Source: Balanoglossus misakiensis (lineage: Eukaryota; Hemichordata). Taken from it: a stretch of DNA of 64,000 nucleotides. Location: positions 2,356,001 to 2,420,000 of the forward strand of contig CM082594.2 of the NCBI GenBank assembly GCA_040954595.2. Reading direction: 5' to 3'. Under the pieces are notes generated by a model that was not told where the DNA came from, searched no databases, and saw only the letters and a list, made by a program, of their open reading frames with translations. Below, in pieces: positions 1 through 12,041 of this stretch (positions are counted from its first letter, which is position 1; each line of letters begins with the position of its first letter). Both the position numbers and the translations under genes were made by a program.

Positions 1-3000
1 ATATGTCCACAAGTGGAGTGGGCATAATCAATTAAAAATATTACCTGTTCATCTTCAACTGTTGCATAGTGTTTTAGAAATCAGGCATTTTATCAAAATG
101 TAGTCGACTACTTATTTTGATATTTAAATATGCAAATTTCACACCATGATAGTCTATGCGATGCAGTCTTATCACATTTTATGTGAACAAAATTTGAATG
201 TGTATGGAAATATGCAAGATAAAAACTGTCTAACAGAACCACTAAGTTATTATTTGTTGTCAAAATACATTTTACTAGTATGAAAGGGACAAAGTCTCTC
301 TCTCGCTGCCCTTTACCATTAATTATATTTGATACAAGACACCGTTTATATAATTCTACATGTGGATATATAGTGAATCAACATTCAACCACACACAACT
401 TATATCCAAATTGTAGACACAAGAGTGAAAAACTCGCCAAAATTAATGATCGGTGTTTACCATACATTCATTTTGGCGGGATTTTTATCCTCATATCCTA
501 CAAACAAAGGGCAGCAAGAGAGAGACTTTGTCCCTTGAAGCCTAAACTGAGTACAACAAAACTTTAAAATCAGAAATGTCGACATTATGGATGGCAACTT
601 TTGTAAGTGATCAGCCCCTAATGTCTTAGTACGAGATACATGATCTGACTATGAAAACTCTATAGCAGACATATTTGCAATCATTCAGATTCGTATTGGA
701 GTGTTTCTTCTCTCATTGGACAAGAATGATCATCCAGTATTGTTTCAATAACATTTAAGATGGTAGAGATGTTGATGTGCTGTACAGAAACTTACCATTA
801 TTATGTTGCCAAGCAACCAGTGACAATATTCTGATACTACAGTCACCTCCACCTGTCACCTTGAAGAAGCGGAACAAAAATTTTACTTTAAAATGTTAAA
901 TTCTAAATTGGTACTAGTGTAATCTTAATTCAGAAAGCTAAAGAAAAGTAGCGTCAAGGACACTGTCCTCCCAATTGACCAGAATTGTATATTCAGAAGT
1001 GACATACACCATATCTTTTATAGCTGGACTCATGCTAATCATTTGGCATGGCCTTGGAGTTTTTAATGGAAATGGCAAAACTTTCACAGCAGTGCAATAT
1101 TTTCATCACAAAGATCATCATCATTATGACACCCAAAAAACCTTCAGAAAATGTATTCCCCCTGTCAAGGACAGCATTTATGATTACACATGTTTACACC
1201 ACTTATGATTGGACTTATACTAATGAATCAAATAATGTTGTACTTTCTAAAAAGCTTGGTTCTGGAACCAAACTTAAAACATGTACTAAGGGCATAAGAT
1301 GGTTGTTGCCTTTAAAAAAGAAGTCTCACCACAATTTGCAGATCTTCATTTGTTGCAAGACTCCATATATTACTTCCCTGCAAATAAAAAACACCATGAT
1401 TATCAAGTGCAGGAATTATTCCATTAAAATTCAATTAACAACATACTCATTTCTCTGCGGGCTTGCCATACAGCCAAGGAATAATATGCATGCATAAAAT
1501 CATACACAAATATAAGATCATGTAATTAACAATGCATCAGAAAAGTCAACCATTTTTACAGAAAAAAAACATGAGAGTGTAACCCAACAGAATATAACAT
1601 TATCAACTACTCACTTTGTGACTCTTGAACTGCTTCAGTATGTTACCATGGTAATCCCAGAGACAACAAGTTGCATCCTAAAATGGACAATTAATTTGTA
1701 AACATCTTGTAAACATCTTTGTAAACAGTCAATACCAGCGATTGAACTCCAATTAACAATTCTTGTTTACTAGCACTTATCATTTTACTCTAAGACTTTC
1801 AACTTTGTTTTACCAAAAAGAAATTGTTATTCAAGGTGACTGTCCTTAAAGCTCCATTAGCTGTAACTTTTTGCTGTGTTTTCTGTATTTTTGTTTTGTG
1901 CATCTACTGCAGTTTCTAGTTCCAATCCTTGAAACATGATTAAATCCCCAGTATCTGGCTAAACACAACCTATATGTATACAGTCAGCATTGTTATTGTT
2001 CAAAATTTGAACTCAAGTCCGGACTACAGGTTATTTCAATCTAAACAGACATACAGATTCAGAAAAGAATTTTGACAAAATCAGACAATTGTCCCCAAAA
2101 TTAAGATTGCAGATATTCTTATTGTTTTTATTCACCATATGAGAGCTGATCAGCAAAACCGAATTGGTAAAAATATAATGGCTGCGGCCTGCCTGGTGGC
2201 CCCATTGGTTCATGTTACAATGCAAAACATATGCACATGTACCAGTATAGCATACTCCCATACATTGCCCTTGTGCAAAGCTTGCATAAATGACTAGGCA
2301 TATCTAGGTCTGGACATGGAAAAACATCAAAATGGCAAACAAAATGAGCTCAACTAACACAGTAGCAAGGACTAAAATTCACTTACCTCTCCAACACTCA
2401 CGATGTAATTATCCATGAATGCAGCATCCCATACTCTGGCAATATGTCCATATAACACTAAAGTAGGACAGGAGGGTACTGAGCTTAGGCAATCCAAGTC
2501 TTCCAAGTTCCATACGCGTATACTTCGATCATCTGACACAGAACAAAGCTTTCTGTGTTTTCGACTATAACAGATAGAAAATATCACACCCTGCAATGAA
2601 AATACAACGTTGTTGTCAGTTAGTTCAATAAACTAAAATTTATCCTTTCTGTCATCGAGGACACTCATGTGGTCCCATGAGCAGCATTATCACATTCAAA
2701 AGTGACAGTTTGGTTTGTATTAAATAATGTATTTTTGTTAAATGCCAAAAATTTCCCCAAATACAATCTGACACTTATTTCACAAGTTTTGCAAATCATC
2801 ATGAGAACAGACCTAGGAACCTGCAAACTGTATTTCGAAGCAAGTATTTGACCTACCATAGAAAAAGTTGCCCCCCAAATAAACTATTGAATCAGATATT
2901 GTCTACAGTCAGAGTTTTTATTTTATTGTTATTGATTGATTTGTACACTACACGAGACACCTGAATACAGTGAACGAAAAACGTTCATCAATTTTGCAGT

Positions 3001-6000
3001 TATTCCGTACTCATGCAATTTATAACAAAGGCAGCTCCCCTCTACATGTACGCGATCAAACACTTTCCTCATATCGACGAAACAAGCAAACCTAGGTAGG
3101 TTCTTGATACGGCGGTATTCAGTAACAAGTACAAAAATATAGTTCAGACAAGACCAAAGTCTTCTAAAATTATTCTGTTCGTCGACCAGTTTGTCATGTT
3201 TCTCCATCCAGTTGAACAAGCAACAATTAAAGGCCTTGCTCAACAGCGGGTCAAATCTTTTGTTTCCAATAAACAGTTACATGCTAACACAAGAATAGGG
3301 CTTTCTTGTTTGCCTTCATTGTTCTGCCCCGGGATCGAGAAAATGGCCTTTAAGTATCGATGTGAATATTTACACACACAGCAGACCACGAAATAATAGC
3401 TGACACACAAAACAAAAAGATCAGAGAAAATTGCCCAAAAGAGCTTACCTCATGACCACAAAGAAGTTTTTCTACCAGCAGTCTATTATCACTATTTCTT
3501 TTCCCATTGGGTCTCCATAGTACAACTTGGTTGAACACTGTACCAACTGCAAGTATTAAATCTAACCATGAATTTCCAATGATACAAGCAGAGTAGCTGC
3601 ACTCCGTTAAGGTTTCAAAATGTAACAATCTCAATATACAAATTCGAAAAACATTTTTGAATCCTAAACATTTTAATACTTTATCTTGGTACTCTAAATA
3701 TATTTTGTCAAACAATGACCCGTGAAAGATGACAAGTCAATGACTCTATTTGTTTTTTTATTTGCAGAACTCCTTGTTTTATTTTTTTTAAAATGTGAAT
3801 TGGAATTTGCACAATATGTGTAATGTGTACCTGCCCAAAGGATACAGTATACACTTGTCTTCACAATGTACATGCTGAATGACATTTTCCTTCCTCCAGT
3901 CCCACAATGCAACAGAATTGTGAGCCATGGTAACTGCAAGATTGTCGTCACTCTGAGTATGAAGAAGTATGAAGAAGATGACAACAATCAGATTACAAAA
4001 TATTCAACTTTATATGCATGTGCTGTTTTAAGCCCCAGTCAGTAGCCAACACTTTTACTTTATTTTTAATAAAAAAAATACTTCAATCTTCTCATTATCA
4101 TAAGTTGACAAATTACACAATTTTGACTTTGTGAGGATTTCAATACCCATGCATGTGCACATATCAGAATAGTTGTGTACTCATACAATGGGCAGTGCAG
4201 CACCCAATTATTATGTTCACATTTAAATGTACAGCCACAATCAGAAGTTGATAATATCACAGTCCCTCTCCTCTATTACACGGTCTGGAAACACAGCTAG
4301 ATCCTTTGGGATGGAGCCTGTTATGGGTATCGCTACTCCGAATTTTTTTGTGAAACCCCTGCTTCTTTACTTGATAAGCTTATTGTCCAGCCATTATCAG
4401 CCCCGGACATAACGTTAATTGATACATCTTGTTACATTCCATGTGGCACACCAATGTTCTTGCATTGTTTTTCTTTGCTCACTGCCATGTCCATTCTGAA
4501 TGCTCAATAAAGACTGACATTGCTACATGTCCAAAAGTGACAAAATTGCAGTGTTTCAAAAGACAGACTCATTAAATGTCAGAAAACAAAAACTATTTGT
4601 GACACCATTGTCATGATCATGTGTATGCGACAATGAAGCATACAGAGGGGAATCTGATGTAGTCTGGTCCCCTGCCCCATTCTCACCGCTGGCTGTTCAG
4701 CTAAAGGGAAAGGGGTCAGGTACGGCCCGATATCATGGACAGAAACCTGGCCAGACCACGTGGTCATAAACAAGATGGATGCTTCCAATGTCCGTACGCC
4801 AGTCAAGATTCATCCAGACAGTTTATGTTGTTTCATTTGTCATAAAGTTGGAAATCGAATGATAAACATTCATGGAGGTGAAGGAGGGAATGGGAAACGT
4901 AGTATCTTACAACAACTTATCCTTAAGTATGGTTAGAGGTAGTGCTCGTATTTATTGACCAATGAGACCATGTTTACAATAGGCCGTGCCTGACCCTTTC
5001 CCTTTAGCGTAGTGCAGCCAGCGGTGGGATTCGGGCAGGGGACCAGACTACATCTGATGCAATCAATGCTATGGATTCACATGGACATGCAAGTATGGAT
5101 ACAATTGATACAATAAAGTTCCCTATGTTAAGCGACAACTAAAATGATACGATGCTATGAATTATGCGATTCAGTTACTAAATATGTGTACAAACAACAT
5201 GTTACCTCTAGCCACTGCACATCTTTTATCCAGTCTTCAACTTCGGAAATTTTACTTTTAAAGGTAATTCTGTAAAAATAAAGTATAAAAGTCAAAGTCA
5301 TACTACCTGTAATCAATCAGACAGGAATTTTGTTGTAAACTGAGTTTTTTCACTTATATGGTAATTACAACATTGATATTTTACATGTCCACTTGACATT
5401 ATAATGACATCATTTGAGCCATACGTTCCAAACAAAAAACAGATGAGGAAATTCCCAAAAAATTGATTTTTTTCAATAAACACTGCACATACGTGCATGT
5501 ACATGCATAAACTGGCATTTGGCAATAACAAAAAGTTTGCCGTTATTTTATAGTTTAGATTGCTAGTTTAAGCGTTCATTTAAAGCCCTGGCCCTGATAC
5601 AGGATCTGCGAACCGAGAAAAAGTGTGAATGAATTATGACCAAGGTCAGCAAATATTGTACCAAGGCAATAAAACTTTTATCATATACCTTATGATCGCC
5701 ATAAATATCGATTTTTAACATTTTGGGCCTTCTGAATCCACTGACATATCTGCATTGTCAACAGCAAAAAGCCAGTGAATTCACGATGTTTATAAGCACA
5801 CATATTGTTGTCTCCAATTGCCATTTGTTGAGATTTTGTTAGGGGCAGTGTTTACGAAAAACTGAGTAAATTTTTTTTAATTTTGACAAAGATTGAAAGA
5901 TACACATTAATAGAAGGTTTACAGAGATTTTCTAAGAAATCAACCAAAAAATTCCCCATTTCTTATTCTGCATCCTCTACAGTCATTCTCGACCATCAGC

Positions 6001-8505
6001 AAACTTCAAAACACCTGACCAACAATGGTTGAAAATCACTTCCTAAAGAAAATAATTTCTGATCGTCTGCCAGTCACTTGTTTCAATACAGCATTGAACA
6101 AAATATATTGTGCTTGTCACTAGCTTTTTACATACCTATGATCAAGGCACTGGAAGACAGAAAGGGATCTCATGCTGATATGTTTATGAATGGAATGTTT
6201 GCTGACAGCAACGTGTGTCATTCAATAAAGTACATGTTGAGTACTGTAAAACACTTTATTTTTGCGAGTTGAAATTTTTCACAATATCGAGAGAGGCCAC
6301 TGTTTCACAAGTATTAATTTTCGTGCTCTCTTATTTCATTGACTGCATCGTTATCTTCAAAAAAAATTATGCGACTTTTTATTTTCACGCTATTTTGGCT
6401 CTCGTGTATTTCGCGCAAATTTATTGCTCACGAAAATAAACAGTCTTACATTATTTCATTGGAGGCTATTTTAGTGGCTCTACTGACTGTCTGTATATTT
6501 ATTAGCAGTATTTCCCGATCTGGCTCTGCCAATCAAAGCATCCCACTGGACCGCAAGTAATAGCTCATTCTTATGTCACTACATTTAGTTGTGACCAGTC
6601 TAGCCACATCTTGCATCTGCAGTGCTTATTTTTGTGGTTTCATCTCTCATGGTCAACTTCGTTCATCTACCAGTTGCATTCAAGCACAGCCACACATTAG
6701 TGAAGTCTGGCAAGTGAGACTAATGGTAAAGTCGGCATTACTTTGTTATTGTTGTGCAGTATATTGCTTCTATTGATTATAACTTGAATACAAATGATTC
6801 ACTATACATACCTTTCAACTTGAAGATCCAACTGCAACACACACAGTGCTTTCTGACCATACACAATGAGTAAGTCATGATGACCTGAAATTTGTAAAGA
6901 CAAGCTTGAAAATATACTTCTGGGTTATTGTATTTATTGTTTTCAATCTGTTGACATGTTAGAAGAACAGTTGGTAGTGATACACTATACAAGATGACTA
7001 TATCCTGTCAATTTCTTTAAGAAATTTATAATTTAGGTGTGGGGAGCCTATTGCATATAGTGTACATAAGATCAGGAGGGCGAATGTTTTCGGGGGGAGG
7101 GGGGGGAGTCATCATATTTTAGTCCTGGGTGAAGAACCAATGACACAAACTTGCCCACCCCCCTCCCCCACCCCCAGCAGTAAAAACTAAACAGTCCCTA
7201 AAGGCCTAGACACTCTTAACAGGTATGATACCCAGTAGCATTAGGGTTAATGACGTAGCACCAACTGGATCAATGTAAAAAACACTGGAGAAAAGCAAGG
7301 TAGAATGAAATCAGTCAAGGCATAGTACACTATACATAGACAACGAGAATCTTTGACAATCAGAGACAATAGACCTAACAATAACACAATGGAAAATTTA
7401 ACATAAGAATAAGACCTACCAGTCTTGATGCCATGGATATTACACCACTGAAGAACATTTTCTGTCAGGATAAGGTTTCCATGATTAATGGAATAAACTT
7501 TTAAATATGGTCCTTCTCCTGCATACAAAACACAAATGAATAAATGCATTTATGATACCATTTTGACATTTCTGCAACTTGCATTTCTACAGGGTATTCA
7601 TATGAAAAGTTAAATAAATGAATTTACTCAACTGGTTTAGTATTTGTTTTTTTGACGACATCATAAGTAGGTTAAACATGGATAGTATGGAAGAGTCAAA
7701 GAAGTAACCAGGGGATAAAATTTAGTCCACACATGTACATATACACTTGCATGCACATTTTGTACATGCTAAACCGTATTGCACGGTTCCGACTTCGATA
7801 TGCAGATATGGTACGTTGCTGATACAGTTGCCGACATTCTAGTGACATTTGACATAATCCGACTCTAATATAGCCTAGGGGACAACCATTTGATTCGTGG
7901 GGGTGGATTTTTTTTTTGGGGGGGGGGGTGTTGGCAGATGGTGCAGATAAACAAGAAATGCTTCTGGAATGCCTTGAAGAAAACATTGACTGGAAATCGA
8001 ATAAAAATGTTGCTGTATTAAACAGTGGATCAAAAAAATTGCTAACACAACCCTCCCCTACAAATCATATGGTTCTCCCCTAATCATGGTGTGGTTGGTT
8101 TCCATAGCAACAAGCGACTTAAACAATGTTATTCCTTCTTGAGAATTTGAAGTAGATTTGTATCAGCAGCTTTATCCCCAACATCCTCAATTTAGTGCCA
8201 TTTTTGACAACATGGGCATTTTCCATAATGTCAATAACCAGTCCTGTGGGCTGAGCATTAATGCGGCTGTTTGCATGGCTCGAGTCGGATTTCACTAAAC
8301 ACTCCACATGTTGGTGCACAGTTATTGTGCAAAAGCCGTACTTACCGGACAAGATATGGTCTTGTTGAATTGCCAAAGCCGTGATGGGACCGGTGTAACT
8401 TGTTTTCTCGGAGGAGATAGACCGCTGGCTGACCGGCTGCGCTGGTGTCGACTGCCATTGTTTACATGACTTATCGCACATACTGTGTCTATCGTGTCTA
8501 AGCAT
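1..8505 (-). CDS. WDR6: WDR6-like WD40 repeat protein, N-terminal part, runs off left edge
   Basis: Ten exons (high to low coordinate) join in frame: 8346-8505, 7420-7518, 6812-6884, 5206-5269, 3846-3952, 3449-3596, 2387-2590, 1615-1677, 1330-1377 and 796-859. A possible 14-nt exon follows at 45-58. All have GT donors and AG acceptors; together they give 343 codons plus one base, against roughly 1,100 residues for the vertebrate protein. The start at 8505 is the first ATG after an in-frame stop. Visible blocks are HILSGEGPYLKVYS, LAVGTVFNQVVLW, SVSDDRSIRVWNLED, LVLYGHIARVWDAAF and VVTGGGDCSIRI, which are WD40 strands in WDR6 order. Known for the family: WDR6 is the cytoplasmic partner of the FTSJ1 2'-O-methyltransferase acting at tRNA position 34 (yeast Rtt10/Trm7). 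The junction 3846/3596 was fixed by reading frame: donor GTATCC with acceptor at 3597 restores CILYSACIIG. A downstream GT at 3830 is an alternative that breaks the family match. A LINE fragment and several foldback elements sit in its introns. Confidence 0.9.
281..538. mobile_element. TTAA foldback family A, copy 1
   Basis: Family A has inverted ends AGGGACAAAGTCTCTCTCTC flanked by TTAA, and an inner palindrome containing TATATAGTGAATCA and CACACACAACTT-like blocks. This copy has both ends, with the TTAA mutated to TGAA and TTGA. It has no coding capacity. Confidence 0.8.
1845..2040. repeat. partial copy of the AAGCTCCATTAG element
   Basis: Starts TTAAAGCTCCATTAG and shares TTTTTGTT, GCATTGTTATTGTT and AGTCCGGACTA blocks with 31868-32227. 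The other end is not found. Confidence 0.55.
2929..3243 (-). pseudogene. non-LTR retrotransposon reverse transcriptase fragment
   Basis: A 104-residue open frame on the minus strand contains LVDEQNNFRRLWSCLNYIF followed by FVDMRKVFDRV, the usual spacing of the palm motif with the first catalytic aspartate (F-x-D-x-x-K-x-F-D) in LINE reverse transcriptases. LHEYGITAKLMNVFRSLY follows, as expected. No second catalytic motif (Y/F-A-D-D), endonuclease or tail is seen, so it is a dead 5'- and 3'-truncated piece inside a WDR6 intron. Confidence 0.75.
3227..3353. mobile_element. short TTAA element, about 125 bp, copy 1
   Basis: TTAA then AAGGCC on the left and GGCCTTTAA on the right. The body contains CAGCGGGTCAAATCTTTTG. 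A reverse-oriented copy lies at 18453-18576. Confidence 0.75.
4652..5060. mobile_element. inverted-repeat element D (TAGTCTGGTCCCCTGCCCC ends), copy 1
   Basis: GTAGTCTGGTCCCCTGCC on the left and its complement on the right enclose a CCGCTGGCTG and GGGAAAGGGGTCAGG arm on each side. A GTACGGACATTGGA-like block is shared with 54272-54535. It lies in a WDR6 intron. Confidence 0.75.
6242..6450. mobile_element. TA foldback family B, copy 1
   Basis: Family B starts TACTGTAAAACA followed by a block rich in TTTTCGCGAG-like sequence and ends with the complement. Borders are TA. This copy is decayed at its right end. It lies in a WDR6 intron. Confidence 0.75.
7036..7204. repeat. short deleted copy of the C/G-rich element
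   Basis: Keeps the GTGTACATAAGATCAGG block, G tract, C tract and right end GTAAAAACTAAACAGTCCCT, with the interior unit missing. It lies in a WDR6 intron. Confidence 0.65.
7198..7251. repeat. terminal fragment of family G
   Basis: Only the right terminal segment remains (GACACTCTTAACAGGTATGA to AGCATTAGGGTTAA). It abuts a C/G-rich element fragment at 7036-7204. Confidence 0.6.
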
Positions 8506-8842
8506 TCGTTTCGGAATGATCGTCCCACGCCTGTGTCAGCTTGTGCAACCAAATGTCAACGGTGATTTGCCGCGAGACCTAATACATGAACATGAAACTG
8601 ACGTTACGCTTTCAGGTAGCACGTTTCACGTGCGCCGATCACGAAGGCGATGGGCGCCGCCATTTTTAGATATGCCGAAGTTAGCAGCGTATTCGGGTTC
8701 GAGTTCGAATAACGCCGATCCCCACCAAAATAAAACATTTTCGCCATTAATTTGAAATTATTTTATTATTTTTATTTATTTAAACATTTTTCTGTAACAT
8801 GTGATTGTTATTATTTGTCCCACAGTAGCGTGGAAACTGTGC

Positions 8843-9450
8843 GTTGTTTAGACGGCGGTCGCCGTCTAAACAACATTGGTAGTTTCCTAACGACTGTCGT
8901 ACTGTTTGACGATGCTGAAGTTAGTGTCGATTTCGGATTCGGATTCAGTTTCGGATTCGGTTTCGGATTCGGGTTCGAGAGACTGAAAGTAGTTAAGCAT
9001 TTTCGAGCGACCATCGCGACCATACGAGTATGAAAATAACTCTGTAAAATATGAATATATTTGATCAAACTCTCTCGACATGTTATGTATGATATTTTTG
9101 GCACCAAAACACTGTTTTTTTCACATCGGAAATTGTTAAATACATATTTTATTATCGAAAAACATACTTCAATGGTAGAAAGATAATATTTTGTAATTTT
9201 CGGTTTGAATAAACATTTTTGGGGTGAGAAAAATGTCATACATAATAAGTACAGATTAAATCAAATTTATTCGTGTTTTAGTAAAGTAATTTTCATTCTT
9301 GTACTGCAGATGCCTAACCGCGATGGTTGCCCGAAAATGCTAAACTACTTTCAGTCTCTCCAACCCGAATCCGAAACCGAATCCGAAACTGAATCCGAAA
9401 CCGAATCCGAGTCTTACTTCAGTATCGTTACTGTTTGCATGCGATCACTA
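8843..9450. repeat. long palindrome with GAATCC/TTCGGA minisatellite arms
   Basis: A perfect hairpin lies at 8843-8874 (GTTTAGACGGCG and complement). Arms 8905-9063 and 9265-9450 are inverted copies about 85% alike by eye, and each contains a 40-60-base array of a six-base TTCGGA unit. Open frames here read as G-F-G-F or E-S-E-T repeats and are by-products. Confidence 0.75.
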
Positions 9451-10859
9451 AACGGCGCCCTCTGGAGAGACAATACGAATATTTAGACGTGACTTTTTTG
9501 GGGGTATTTGCCAGGCAAATTCTTGTCACTGATATGGTGTTTCAACTTGGTAACGGCAGTGCCAGGTTTTATTGAGGGAAAGACAGAAGTAACAGAACAG
9601 GCACATCTGATTTTAATTACTGTAGACTGGTTCAACTCATAGCCAGGTTCATGATATTTGTGGTAGTGAAACATGAATCTGATTTGATAGCCCGGAGACA
9701 CAGGCGATGATCTACTATGCCTGTGTCTCCGGGCTACTGATTTGATAACACCTGTTGTGAATCTCTGAACACCAATATCAAATTAAATCTGCTCAAACTT
9801 CCAGCAAGTTTTTTTTTTATTCTTCACAAAAACACGGACAAAAAAGGTGACTTTCCAAGATGCTTTATTACACATATTCCTTCAGCAGCACTATTACTGC
9901 ATGTAAGATGCAAGTTGTAAAGAAACACAAAGCAGAAAAGCCGACACACATATTACCTAATATCCTCACACACTGACAGAGACAGCTATATCTCTTTCAA
10001 TAACAGAATAATGCTAGTGTCAAAACTGCATGGGTGGTGGTACATTTCATCTATGACACAAGAACAATTTACAAAGAAGAAGTCCAGGACTCGCATGTCA
10101 TGCTTCATATTCCAACAATAAAAGAAAGAGACGCACTCTGCTAACATCGCAATTGGACATCACAAAATGTGGTCACCTCTAATTTCCATATGCCCATATA
10201 TGGTCAAAAAGGGCATGTCCAAATCTTTGCATGACCATCTGGTGCCACCTACTGAAAAACTGTGATTGGTCATATTTCAATTTCCCAGACTTAGGTATGC
10301 CTTCGACCCCCTCCCCTTTCAAAAAGAAACTCTTGGGTTGTTCTGCAGGAATAAAAATTCCACACACTTGATGAATGACAGCAATAGGATTGTATAAGAA
10401 TGTCCCATATCAACTACGCTCCAGTTTGAAGTTGAGACAATGTGTTTTTCCAACAAGGAACAACACACATGGAATAAAAAAAATGCTTTTCTAGCATTTA
10501 TCTTTTTACAACAGAACGGAAGTTACATTGTTTGATTGTCAACAGATGACTGCAAACTCAGCAAAGTAGACTTGATTCAAAATGTGACTGGTTGTCTGAA
10601 TTGTGTGTTGGACCTGAGCTTTAAAGATGTGATGGGATGGCTATTGAATTATGTACAATTAAATTAGTTCATGCAACTTCAAAAATTTAGCACTTCTGAA
10701 ACAAGCGTCGATTATAGAGAATACATATCTGAATATTGCACAATTAACATTTGTTAGGCGTATTTTACCTTACATATTACTACACACAGTACTGAGTTGA
10801 CATTCATCATATTATCTATTTATCTGTGGGACCTTGTGTGTAACATGCAATTTACCTCC

Positions 10860-11095
10860 TTAAAGGGACAAAGTCTCTCTCTCGCTGCCCTTTTTTTCCA
10901 TTAATTTTGTTTGATACAAGACACCGTTTACGTTAATGTTCATAAGGATATATATCAATGATCAGCCACACACACCTTCCATCCTGCTTGTATGTGTGTG
11001 GTTGAATATTCATTCAATACATATACACAATGTACATTAACATAAACGGTGTCTTGTATCAAATATAATTAATGGAAAAAGGGCAGCGAGAGATA
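10860..11095. mobile_element. TTAA foldback family A, copy 2 (right end lost)
   Basis: The left end TTAA plus AGGGACAAAG is intact and the inner palindrome is present. The right end breaks off after GGGCAGCGAGAGA. It lies downstream of V-ATPase copy 1. Confidence 0.8.
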
Positions 11096-12041
11096 ATTTG
11101 GAAAGAAAACAACTCAAATATAAAAGTAATCATGCATACAATTTCTGAACAAAAATAAAAGAAAATGTCCCCACAATTTTATTTTCAACACACTTTCCAC
11201 ATATCATATCATAAGCACTACTCTTGGTCTCTGCAAACCAAACCAACCCGTAATTAAAGCAACTGAACAACCGGCTTTACGAAAGTGTTTTTTTAACCAT
11301 AAAAAGCAAATATTGTGCCCAAAATATATATTGAGAATTTTATCATTAATTTTACAGTTCACCATGAAAACAAATCTGGGTACATGAAACTACAAACCAC
11401 AGTTGAAGGCCATCAAAAGTTGAGGCCATCTGACTAAGGAAGAGTTTATGACCAAAATTGCAGAAAATGACAAAATTAGCTAAAAGTGAAGCCTTTCTGG
11501 TAAAGCAGAGAAATGAAAAGAAAGAAGACGTCTGACCATTTGTAGACTTTTGGTAGAGACTGTATTTCAACAAAATCTTCTTACAATCGAGCATGTATCT
11601 ACACATCAAATGTCACAAGGAAACATGCAACTTGGTTCCAAAATGTTAGAAGACAATATGGCCATAAACACAATGATACATACATACAGGCAAAACATTG
11701 GTGCAGACTGATCAGACCCCACAAGCTTCTATAGTATATAACGTATACATACACCAAATGGAAGTTCAAAACCAACATGGCTTCAAAATCTTTTCATTAG
11801 AGAGATACACCGTTTAAGATAACATCAAACCAACATATATTGCAAACAGTGAAAATATTACCCCCATAAACTACATTTAATAAACAGTGAAAATAAGCAA
11901 GTCAAACTTGTTTGAACTTTGGTTCAACACAGTCACGATATTTCTGTCACAATTTGCTCTTCTAATAATATATTAGAGGAATTACTGATCATTCCATCAC
12001 TTCAGAAAATACTGTTTTTTTTACTTCTGCTACATGCATAT

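Larger units (their letters stand above)
8506..12041. other. intergenic region between WDR6 and V-ATPase copy 1
   Basis: It holds the WDR6 promoter side, the long palindrome at 8843-9450, a divergent GGTACACAGTCACC element near 10150-10345 and family A copy 2. Sequence just below 12042 should be the 3' UTR of V-ATPase copy 1; one AATAAA lies on the minus strand at 11178-11183. No protein-coding frame with family likeness was found. Confidence 0.5.

Noticed and set aside
280-567. 95-codon frame at the left edge
   Set aside because: It lies entirely within a family A foldback; similar frames occur in the other copies (for example 23281-23544 and 44766-45029).
1048-1497. 149-codon plus-strand frame
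   Set aside because: It is antisense to the WDR6 exon at 1330-1377, has low-complexity composition and no family match.
8752-9486. Frames reading as G-F-G-F and E-S-E-T repeats
   Set aside because: They are translations of the TTCGGA/GAATCC arrays in the palindrome, open because a six-base repeat has no stops.
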